Translations under genes and position numbers: made by a program
Part shown: positions 25,287 to 32,226 of the stretch, piece by piece
How the letters are laid out: every line of letters begins with the position of its first letter
How positions within the stretch are numbered: position 1 is the first letter of the stretch
Notes under the pieces: generated by a model
Database searches by the model: none
What the model was told of the DNA's origin: nothing
The model's input: only the letters and a program-made list of their open reading frames with translations
Source: Fibrobacteria bacterium
GTDB taxonomy: Bacteria; Fibrobacterota; Fibrobacteria; UBA11236; JADFYW01
Length of the DNA: 39,676 nucleotides
Reading direction: 5' to 3'
Assembly: GCA_015232855.1 (NCBI GenBank)
Contig: JADFYW010000027.1
Span: 1-39,676 of the forward strand

Positions 25287-27101
25287 TTAATAAAGAATTA
25301 CTTTTTTTTCTGTGGATCGGTGTTTGTTTATAATGTGGAGAAAATATACCCCACTGGCCTGTCCGGAAAGATCTATGGGTACAACCGTTGAGTTTATTTT
25401 ATTCTTGTAAATGAGTTCACCTGAATTTTTGAATACGGTAATGCTCCCATTATGCCACTCAGAATTCTCAAAAACGACTGAAAATATACGGTTATGCGCA
25501 GGATTTGTTATAATACTCAGTCCTGTCGGGGTTATGGCAGAATTTTGTTTTATCACACTTATACCACCATTGGCAATTTGTGAAATGGGGGTACTCTTTG
25601 TCGACTCATGCCATTCCGCATTCACTGCAGATACTGTATAGTTGTATTCGTCATCTTCACTCAGTCCGGAATCTGAATAAGATAATTCTCTGGTTTGTGA
25701 AATTTCTACGCCGTTTCGGAATATCCGATAAAACCTGATTGCTGATTCAGTGTCGGTAGAAGCTTCCCATGTAATATCTATAATGGACTTACTTTTGGAA
25801 TCAGCCTTGATATTTTTTGGGATGCTAGGTGGGGTATTGTCGGTGAGTATAATAAAAAGTTCTCCTCCTCCTTCCTCCAGTGCTGCTGATGTGGTGTTGC
25901 CGGAAATTGTTTGTGGTGTCATCTCACCTGTCGTTCTGCTGAATTTCCCAAGTCCTTTTATGCTTTGGTTGAGGGATAAGGTAAAAGTCCTTGCAGCAGT
26001 ATTTTCCCGGTTTGCCAGGAAGATGTAATAACAGCCCCAAATATCCCAAAGTTCGCCGATAACAGCCTGTCCGCCGGAAACCGCTGTCACCAAATCAGTT
26101 CCGGTTATTCCCCTCGCATTAGAGGGAACCGGAGCGCTGTGATACACCTTGGATGATTTTAAACTTTTTAACATCGGGGCGAGTGTTTGTACCTCCCCAT
26201 TAATTTTCTGGGCATAATACCATTTATGATTTTTTTCATTAGTATTTAAATCTACAAGAGCGTTACCATAATCTCCCCAGGTTTCCGAGGCCCAGTAGGA
26301 AAAATATTCCAGACCTTTGCCGCCATACGCTAATGTGGTATATACTTGCCATCTTAAATCGCCTTCCGTAGGCTCTCGGTAAACACCTCCATGTCCGACA
26401 CTCAGTGGACAGTTCCAGAATGGAATATTATGGAGAAGAGCATAATTGCGGATAATTTCCATATTTTTGAAATGTTTATTATTGTCGGTCTTACCATCGG
26501 AGTAAAGCGAATAACAATCGTAACTTAATACTTTTGGTTTCACTGTTTCTATGAAACTGCTTACATACTCATCATAGCTCGAAGCACCCAGCTGTTTTGA
26601 ACTGGCCCAATAGGGTAATAGATTTACAAAGGGAAGCCTATCCGGATCCAATTCTTCAATTAATCTGGCACAGTAGGCGAGTTCAGGGAACCATTCAGCG
26701 TTTGGTTCATCTGACAAAAGGTAACCAAACAGAGAAGAGTGGTCTTTGTTTTCAGCGACAACCTTTCTTATAATAGGATCCAATTCGGCAATGGTGTAGG
26801 TGTAATAAAAATTACTGTATACCATACCCTGGATGCCAACCTTTTTGCACAAATCCAGATCCTGTGTGGTAACTCCCATATCCACCGAAGACCATTGAGC
26901 GACAGTAAAATTCGCATCCGCCACTTCCTGGTATTTTTCCAGAGTGACCGGTGGCCCGCCCCAGTAGGTGATGATTATTTCATCTTCCCAGGTGCCTTTG
27001 GCATGTAGTATTGATGGTGCAAGGTAAATGCAAAGCAGAAGTGTATAAAACAGAATGCCCGGCTTAATGAATATTGATTTTATATAAGTATTGTACATCA
27101 T
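25287..27101 (-). CDS. Secreted TIM-barrel glycosidase-like protein with Fn3 and sorting domain
   Basis: This 604-residue protein is not assignable by eye to a numbered GH family. A signal peptide is followed by a barrel-like domain (about 33-330) beginning E-I-I-I-T-Y-W-G-G-P-P. It contains L-S-D-E-P-N-A-E-W (candidate acid/base Glu near 132) and G-K-G-L-E-Y-F-S-Y-W (candidate nucleophile Glu near 262), arranged like retaining GH-A enzymes. A small beta domain, a Fn3 domain (about 430-510) and a sorting domain ending K-K-V-I-L-Y follow. It is a close paralogue of the gene at 32227-34050; the 3' ends of the two genes are almost identical in DNA. The promoter's -10 box lies only 6 bp before the ATG, so the transcript may be leaderless. 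It is the first gene of the minus-strand cassette. Confidence 0.75.
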   Translation of the reverse strand: MMYNTYIKSIFIKPGILFYTLLLCIYLAPSILHAKGTWEDEIIITYWGGPPVTLEKYQEVADANFTVAQWSSVDMGVTTQDLDLCKKVGIQGMVYSNFYYTYTIAELDPIIRKVVAENKDHSSLFGYLLSDEPNAEWFPELAYCARLIEELDPDRLPFVNLLPYWASSKQLGASSYDEYVSSFIETVKPKVLSYDCYSLYSDGKTDNNKHFKNMEIIRNYALLHNIPFWNCPLSVGHGGVYREPTEGDLRWQVYTTLAYGGKGLEYFSYWASETWGDYGNALVDLNTNEKNHKWYYAQKINGEVQTLAPMLKSLKSSKVYHSAPVPSNARGITGTDLVTAVSGGQAVIGELWDIWGCYYIFLANRENTAARTFTLSLNQSIKGLGKFSRTTGEMTPQTISGNTTSAALEEGGGELFIILTDNTPPSIPKNIKADSKSKSIIDITWEASTDTESAIRFYRIFRNGVEISQTRELSYSDSGLSEDDEYNYTVSAVNAEWHESTKSTPISQIANGGISVIKQNSAITPTGLSIITNPAHNRIFSVVFENSEWHNGSITVFKNSGELIYKNKINSTVVPIDLSGQASGVYFLHIINKHRSTEKKVILY

Positions 27102-27107
27102 ACTTTA

Positions 27108-27170
27108 ATAATATCCTGAATTCTGAAAAAAGCAAGCTAAACTTAAAAATAGTTTTATAAATGGTCATCA
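27108..27170 (-). promoter_or_regulatory. Promoter C of the glycosidase cassette
   Basis: On the minus strand, TTGCTT (27135-27130) and TATTAT (27113-27108) are 16 bp apart, with TTCAGGA directly before the -10 box, as in the two TIGR02147 promoters. TGATGACCA (27170-27162) ends 26 bp upstream of the -35 box. The start codon is at 27101, so the expected transcription start falls on or beside the ATG and no ribosome binding site is visible. Confidence 0.6.
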
Positions 27171-27288
27171 TATTCTTATTTGGAAAGAAGATTTGTTTGG
27201 TGTAAAACCTTATAAATGTATAATAATGAGGTTTATTGGAAAAAAAGCACTTGGCTTTTGTGTTTATGATTATAATAGGAACAATAAA

Positions 27289-27297
27289 TGGTCATCA
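27289..27297 (-). promoter_or_regulatory. Distal TGATGACCA motif of promoter C
   Basis: This is the second exact copy of the motif, 127 bp upstream of the proximal copy, in the same orientation. Confidence 0.5.
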
Positions 27298-27408
27298 TTT
27301 GTTTGCTGCTGAAGCTAAGAAATCAAATATATGGGAAATAATTAAAATTGAGTGAATTTCTGGATTGGTTAGACTATAACCAGAGCTATTTAGTGAAATT
27401 GTTTTTGT

Positions 27409-29160
27409 TTATTTGAATTGAACGACAGATGAACCTTGTTTCTGGCATTCGTAGTCCAGCTTTATCCAGGCTTCAGAAACCGCAGTCTGTTTTACTCTGA
27501 CTTCATCCATAATACCATTGAAATAGGGGTTGGTTGGCCCGTTTTCCCAGTAGGTGTTATACCCGCCTCCAATTTTCCAAAATCCTGAAAAATTCTCAGC
27601 CTGTTTTACTGTTGAGTCTCTTACTATTAGCGTTCCATCGATATACAAACTTTGTCCTTCTGTGGGTGATAGTGTTGCTACTACCTGATGCCAGTTTCCG
27701 TCATTATATTTTTCAGGAGTAGAAATAGCTCTGCGAATGCCCGGGCTTTTCCCAGTGGAATCGGCTGGGCCGATTAAAAGTGAATCTTCGGATGAAATTG
27801 AATCGGGTTCAGGAGGGAATACGCCGAAATTGAGATGGCCAGAGTCACCCATAAATATTAATCGGTCATTACTGTATAATACAGACTCAAGAGAGTCTCT
27901 CTCAAAGGTGATAAGTCTACCGCCTGCTATGTCTGTTTTTAGCCAGAGAGAAAGAGAAAATACAGAGGGATTGTCAAATCTTTTAGGGGTGATAAGTCTT
28001 TGATTTATTCCATTAAAATAAAGTGCAGAACCAATTAAACCCGGAATGGAGTTTCCGGCTATTTGCTCCAGGGGAATAGCATTGTTTTCTGCAGTACTTG
28101 CGTCATTAACCCGGGTAGAAGAAACAGAATCGAAATGCCAGACACCGGCGTATTGGGTTGACGAATCAAAAGTAACAGACTCGTCGGAACGATCTGTTGC
28201 ATTGGTGTTACCGGTATATAAATGAATGGATTGTGTGTTGTTGTTACCATATACGGTATCCAGTTTAACCCAAACGTGGGCTATTCCACTTTCTTTGTTC
28301 CACTGTTCGATTTCATAGGGTAAAGGTTTGTCATGAGTGTTTGTGATACGAAGATCTGAACCATCAGGTTGAGCACAACTAAAAAGTGAATGTGCAGCAA
28401 AACTGCTGGATGTATCCAGGCGAAGTAACAATGGGAAGTTGGTAACATGTTCTTGAATGTTTGCACCGGTAGCCTTTGTGTTGATAGTGCCTGTGATATG
28501 ACATTCCCACTGGTAATATCTGCTGATATGAATGGTGCTATCAGACAACACAGTAATATTTTCAAAAACAGTGGTTGTGGTGTCGGTTTCCCGGTTTTTG
28601 GAAAATCGGATGTCCTGGTAAATGGCTGCTGGGACGGAGTTCAGTTCAATTGTTTTGTTCTTGAGCCCGGCACTGTCAATATGTACGCTCACATCGGTAC
28701 CGGGAATGTAAAAGTAGGCGTCTGGAATGTTTAGAGAATCAGGTATGGTAACTTTAATGGTACCAGATTTTTTTAGGATTGTTGTGTCTACCTGAATGAG
28801 CTTGTTGAGGTCGGTAGTGTTAACCAAAAGGTTCTGTAGTAATGAAGATAAGGGCTTATCCGGGTGTCGTGTTACAATGTTGTATGAACCTGATGTGATG
28901 TTTGGTAAACGATATGTTCCCTGTTCATCTGTTAGCGTTTGCCATGTTTCAGGTAAGGAGTCTTCCTGGTAGGCCTGATAATTATCCGGATAGAGTGATA
29001 CGCGTGCGTTCTGAATAATCTCACCATTTTCATTAACAATAACGCCTGCTATGGTGTTTCCATTGCCTGTTTCGGAACCACCTCCGGCAATATTTTCAGA
29101 ACAATGCCAGAATATAAAGCAGGCACTCAGATATAAAAATATGCAGCTGGCTTTTTTCAT
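27409..29160 (-). CDS. Surface lipoprotein: carboxypeptidase-regulatory-like, DUF2341 and LamG domains (second copy)
   Basis: This 583-residue protein has the same architecture as the lipoprotein at 7190. The signal peptide ends F-I-F-W-H-C, so Cys20 may be lipidated, but His at the position before it is atypical for a lipobox. A Ser/Gly-rich linker is followed by a carboxypeptidase-regulatory-like domain (about 35-130, D-E-Q-G-T-Y-R-L, G-S-Y-N-I-V), DUF2341 (about 220-345, P-L-L-L-R-L-D, V-W-H-F-D) and LamG (about 355-583, W-H-Q-V-V-A-T-L, M-D-E-V-R-V). The ATG overlaps the stop of the regulator gene (ATGA, 29157-29160), so the two are translationally coupled. A surface glycan-binding or sensing role is inferred from LamG and from the fixed pairing with TIGR02147. 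Confidence 0.83.
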   Translation of the reverse strand: MKKASCIFLYLSACFIFWHCSENIAGGGSETGNGNTIAGVIVNENGEIIQNARVSLYPDNYQAYQEDSLPETWQTLTDEQGTYRLPNITSGSYNIVTRHPDKPLSSLLQNLLVNTTDLNKLIQVDTTILKKSGTIKVTIPDSLNIPDAYFYIPGTDVSVHIDSAGLKNKTIELNSVPAAIYQDIRFSKNRETDTTTTVFENITVLSDSTIHISRYYQWECHITGTINTKATGANIQEHVTNFPLLLRLDTSSSFAAHSLFSCAQPDGSDLRITNTHDKPLPYEIEQWNKESGIAHVWVKLDTVYGNNNTQSIHLYTGNTNATDRSDESVTFDSSTQYAGVWHFDSVSSTRVNDASTAENNAIPLEQIAGNSIPGLIGSALYFNGINQRLITPKRFDNPSVFSLSLWLKTDIAGGRLITFERDSLESVLYSNDRLIFMGDSGHLNFGVFPPEPDSISSEDSLLIGPADSTGKSPGIRRAISTPEKYNDGNWHQVVATLSPTEGQSLYIDGTLIVRDSTVKQAENFSGFWKIGGGYNTYWENGPTNPYFNGIMDEVRVKQTAVSEAWIKLDYECQKQGSSVVQFK

Positions 29161-30017
29161 TTTTGCCGGCCTTTATTAATTTTAGAAACGGGAAATGTTT
29201 GGAAATTCATTTGATATACGCAATTTGCCTGGTCATCTTTACTGGCCAGGTCAAGGCAATCAGAACGAAACTGCCGGAGTCTTTTAATAATTTCCACCAT
29301 GGTTGTAGAAGATAGACTCAGGGTCAGTGTAGAAAAATCCCGTGCTTCACTGGAATATTTTTCAAAGGCTGCTTTGGCCAGTTCCATATTTCCCAGCTGA
29401 TAGTTGGCAATGGCAACAGAGGTCCATCCTTCTCCGGTGGAAATGACCGGATCTGATTTTGTGTAATAACCGGATTTGTCTTTTTTGATTAATTGTAACT
29501 TTTCTAAAACCCGAATAGCTTTTTTGGCTTCATAGGCCCTTATGGGTGGCTCAAGTTGTCTGGCAAGAGTGGCAAAATCGTCTTTGAACTTGAAGTAATC
29601 CAGTATTTCGCGTACCACCGTATAATACCATTTATCGTAAAATTCGTAATGACGGTAGTCCAGTATTCTTGTTTTTTTCTTTCGGAGACGGGTTAACCGA
29701 TCGAGCAATTCCTTTTTCTTAACGGAAGCCCTGGTTTTATCAAATTGTAACAGTAATTTTAAATAGTGGAGTTCGCTTTTGTTTAGTTGCAGGATTGCAG
29801 CTAATCCCGGAATGAACTTGTCTGTAAGTGACTTTTTTCCCTGAATTACCCGGATGAGAAACGCTGAATCACACCCTAACTCATTTGCCATTGCTCTTTT
29901 GGAATATCTGGTTCCGGTGGAGCTTTTGGCATCAATCCAATCAGAAATGAATTTTCGATAGTCCAGATAATCGAAAATATCCGGGAAGGTGGGCTGATGC
30001 GTATTTTGTTGCTTCAA
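29157..30017 (-). CDS. TIGR02147 family protein, probable DNA-binding regulator (second paired copy)
   Basis: This 286-residue family member carries F-D-Y-L-D-Y-R-K-F-I-S-D-W near its N-terminus. A clear helix-turn-helix-like segment lies at about 38-70 (S-K-R-A-M-A-N-E-L-G-C-D-S-A-F-L-I-R-V) and a winged-helix-like segment at about 160-195 (E-A-K-K-A-I-R-V-L-E-K-L-Q-L-I). The start is TTG at 30017 with AGGT a few bases upstream; no ATG precedes the conserved domain. Its C-terminus keeps the family ending (V-Y-Q-M-N-F-Q-T-F-P-V-S-K). It overlaps the lipoprotein gene by 4 bp. It has the same promoter as the copy at 6327, plus two TGATGACCA motifs upstream, which suggests autoregulation or a common controller. 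Confidence 0.86.
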   Translation of the reverse strand: MKQQNTHQPTFPDIFDYLDYRKFISDWIDAKSSTGTRYSKRAMANELGCDSAFLIRVIQGKKSLTDKFIPGLAAILQLNKSELHYLKLLLQFDKTRASVKKKELLDRLTRLRKKKTRILDYRHYEFYDKWYYTVVREILDYFKFKDDFATLARQLEPPIRAYEAKKAIRVLEKLQLIKKDKSGYYTKSDPVISTGEGWTSVAIANYQLGNMELAKAAFEKYSSEARDFSTLTLSLSSTTMVEIIKRLRQFRSDCLDLASKDDQANCVYQMNFQTFPVSKINKGRQK

Positions 30018-30053
30018 AATTACCTGATGGGATTTGAGAACTGTTTTGATTAA

Positions 30054-30118
30054 ATGATACCCTGAAAATGTACAAAAAGCAAGTAGATTTTAAACTATTG
30101 TTAAAAATATGGTCATCA
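30054..30118 (-). promoter_or_regulatory. Promoter B of the second regulator-lipoprotein operon
   Basis: On the minus strand, TTGCTT (30082-30077) and TATCAT (30059-30054) are 17 bp apart, and TTTCAGGGTATCATT (30067-30053) is identical to the sequence in promoter A. TGATGACCA (30118-30110) ends 27 bp before the -35 box. The predicted leader is about 30 nt. Confidence 0.65.
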
Positions 30119-30205
30119 ATATTTTTGGTGTATTTATTTTTTATTGCTTTAAAATGGATATTTAAGAAGAAGGTATAACTTAAGGAAACTTATTTAAGAT
30201 ATGAG

Positions 30206-30214
30206 TGGTCATCG
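30206..30214 (-). promoter_or_regulatory. Distal TGATGACCA-type motif of promoter B
   Basis: CGATGACCA on the minus strand lies 96 bp upstream of the proximal motif and differs from it by one base. It is preceded by CCAAATAA, as is the proximal motif of promoter C. Confidence 0.5.
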
Positions 30215-30401
30215 TTTATTTGGGGGGCAAAAAATACACAAAGCTCAACGCAAAGGTAGCCATTGTGTTGAATCGTGTTTAGTATGTATTTACGGTAAAA
30301 AATATTTGAATATTTCAGGTCCTGAGTATTGGGATTCTATGATAAAAAGAAAAACTCCGGAACGGATATGTTGAGGAAGTGTAACGCTTCTGCCGGGAAT
30401 C

Positions 30402-30455
30402 GAAAAAAAAAGACTTTCCCCTCTTCAGTACCAACACGAACCCTTCCAGGGGAAA
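30402..30455 (-). terminator. Intrinsic terminator of the first minus-strand cassette
   Basis: On the minus strand, TTTCCCCT (30455-30448) pairs with AGGGGAAA (30422-30415) and is followed by GTC and nine T residues. The loop is long (25 nt). It begins 23 bp after the EEP gene's stop and separates the cassette from the regulator-lipoprotein operon. Confidence 0.65.
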
Positions 30456-30477
30456 TTATTAGAGCAAAACTAAAAAA

Positions 30478-32181
30478 TTATAACTTTAAGATTTTTCTGA
30501 CAATTTTATTTAAACTCACTTCTAAAACATAGATACCAGGTTTTACATGATCGGGTATTTCAAACCTTCCAGATCCACTGCCAGATCCAGTAAAAGTACT
30601 TTTACCATTGATATCCCGGATGGAAAATATGTAATCTCCACTATTTTCAATACTGATAATACGGTTGCGTACAGAGATTAAATTTCCTGGACACTCTGAT
30701 GATGTAGGTATACCAGCCACAGAATCCGGCCAGGGAAAATATTCAAAAGCATCCACAATAACCCAACTGGCGGCACTTGCGTTGTTTTTCGTGCCTTTCA
30801 CCTTCACCTTTATTGTGTGTTCCCCCGGAGTAAGGCGTTTACTTTTGTATAATACGGACTGGTATTGGGATGTTTCGCTGTAACAGTCTACATCTTCCTG
30901 CCAGACATCATCAATATATATGGAAGCATGTCCCGCGTCCGCCCGCATTTGACCGATAACGCTGGCCATTACCCCGTTAAAAGAAAAAGAAATCGTTTCT
31001 TCTTCAATCGCTGAATAGTAACAGCCTTCCATGTAATATGCAGGATCCTGATAGCTAAGCCAGTTAGCTGAAGCTGATACAGAGGTATCTGTCTCGTCAA
31101 CCTTACTAACACCATAGGGTGTAACTGGGATGGTAACAGCACCGGAAATTTCCAGCGTATCGTTTTGCTGTCCTACTGTAGCTACCCGATAAGCATAGGT
31201 TTGTCCGAATATGGCTGAGGTATCAGAAAAAGACGATATATCACTTATGCCTATATTTTTCCCATCGCGAAAAATAGCAAAATGAGAAATGGTTGTAATA
31301 TCAACCTTCATTTCCCAGGACAGGTCGACCCTGGTTGGTGGTTCCACTTTCACATTCAGATTGCTAACAGTACCTGTAGGTATGGCAATGGTTGCGACAA
31401 TCGGCCAGTGGTCCGACTGAAAAAAATAGGCATTATCATAGGGTACATGGGTCTCGATATACCCGTTATCATCCTTGGCCCACATAAAATCTATCTGGTA
31501 TAATTTTCCGGGAGGACGATGGCAACATTCGTCTACCGTTTTTAAATCATGACCTAAAAAATCCATTCCGGAGTCCTTCCATCCATCGTTTTTTAATGCT
31601 ATATAGGGTTCGGTGAGAGGTAATAAATTAAAGTCTCCGGTTAAAATTTTAGCGCCGGGAAAGTTTTTCGCCAGGTTTATTATCTTAGTAACCTGGTCAA
31701 CCTGTTCTGAGGTACTGGATCCCACCCAGATATGGGTCATAAAAAAGCTTACCAGCTCTTCCGGGTTTGGTTCAACACAAATAACCCCTGTCCGCATATT
31801 ACTACCGGCATCTATCTGGATATCGGTGGAATAGGTAATGGGATATTTACTTAACATCAAAATGCCTTCCCACCCAAACGTTCCGAAATGGTAGGCGTAC
31901 ATGGGGTAGTTGTTGGCAGTGAGATAATCGGTTATATAGGTAACCCAGTTTTTAGCTACACTGCCTTTTCCCCCAAAATTTAATGCCACCTCGGTCATAC
32001 CGACCAAGTCTGCTTTTTCGTACATGATTCCTTTGCAGATTTCATCAAGCTGCCAGTTTTCCCAATTGAGCGTGTTATAGCATCCGATGTTATAACCGAT
32101 TACCTTTAATTGCTTAATTGCATGACTATTGGTAGAACAAAGAAAAAACAGTAATGCAGGAATTACCAATCTCAAAAACAT
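30478..32181 (-). CDS. Secreted EEP-family phosphoesterase/nuclease-like protein (second copy)
   Basis: This is a 567-residue paralogue of the gene at 21045-22808. It has a signal peptide (about 1-21) and the EEP domain (about 22-270) with G-Y-N-I-G, L-V-G-M-T-E-V, T-H-I-W, G-D-F-N-L-L-P (near 181) and S-D-H-W-P-I. It also has the same C-C-H-R-P-P-G-K-L-Y-Q-I-D-F block. Fn3-like (about 275-355), shared jelly-roll (about 360-485) and sorting domains ending R-K-I-L-K-L follow. The ribosome binding site is weak and A-rich. It is the last gene of the first cassette, 45 bp after the glycosidase-like gene (46 bp counting from its stop), and is followed by a terminator. Phosphodiester cleavage is expected; the natural substrate is not evident. 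Confidence 0.82.
   Translation of the reverse strand: MFLRLVIPALLFFLCSTNSHAIKQLKVIGYNIGCYNTLNWENWQLDEICKGIMYEKADLVGMTEVALNFGGKGSVAKNWVTYITDYLTANNYPMYAYHFGTFGWEGILMLSKYPITYSTDIQIDAGSNMRTGVICVEPNPEELVSFFMTHIWVGSSTSEQVDQVTKIINLAKNFPGAKILTGDFNLLPLTEPYIALKNDGWKDSGMDFLGHDLKTVDECCHRPPGKLYQIDFMWAKDDNGYIETHVPYDNAYFFQSDHWPIVATIAIPTGTVSNLNVKVEPPTRVDLSWEMKVDITTISHFAIFRDGKNIGISDISSFSDTSAIFGQTYAYRVATVGQQNDTLEISGAVTIPVTPYGVSKVDETDTSVSASANWLSYQDPAYYMEGCYYSAIEEETISFSFNGVMASVIGQMRADAGHASIYIDDVWQEDVDCYSETSQYQSVLYKSKRLTPGEHTIKVKVKGTKNNASAASWVIVDAFEYFPWPDSVAGIPTSSECPGNLISVRNRIISIENSGDYIFSIRDINGKSTFTGSGSGSGRFEIPDHVKPGIYVLEVSLNKIVRKILKL
30727..31106 (-). other. Shared jelly-roll-like module, copy 3 (in EEP protein)
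   Basis: This is the third copy of the module described at 19200. It has Y-Y-M-E-G-C-Y-Y-S, I-Y-I-D-D-V-W-Q-E-D-V-D-C-Y and V-I-V-D-A-F-E-Y-F-P-W-P-D-S. Confidence 0.7.
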
Positions 32182-32226
32182 ATTCTTTTTCTTTTTTTTA
32201 AATGAGCTGGCAACATATCGATAGTT

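Larger units (their letters stand above)
27102..27408. other. Intergenic region carrying the cassette promoter and two TGATGACCA motifs
   Basis: No gene is present. It contains promoter C (27108-27135) and TGATGACCA, read on the minus strand, at 27162-27170 and 27289-27297. The rest is AT-rich. Confidence 0.6.
30018..30477. other. Intergenic region with regulator promoter, two TGATGACCA motifs and a terminator
   Basis: This 460 bp separates the EEP gene's stop from the regulator's start, both on the minus strand. It holds the terminator of the upstream cassette (30402-30455), two TGATGACCA-type motifs (30206-30214 and 30110-30118) and promoter B (30054-30082). A short plus-strand frame at 30329-30532 has no protein-like character. 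Confidence 0.65.

Noticed and set aside
30329-30532. 67-codon plus-strand frame in the intergenic region
   Set aside because: It overlaps a terminator and the end of the EEP gene, and its Lys-rich translation looks like read-through of A-tracts.
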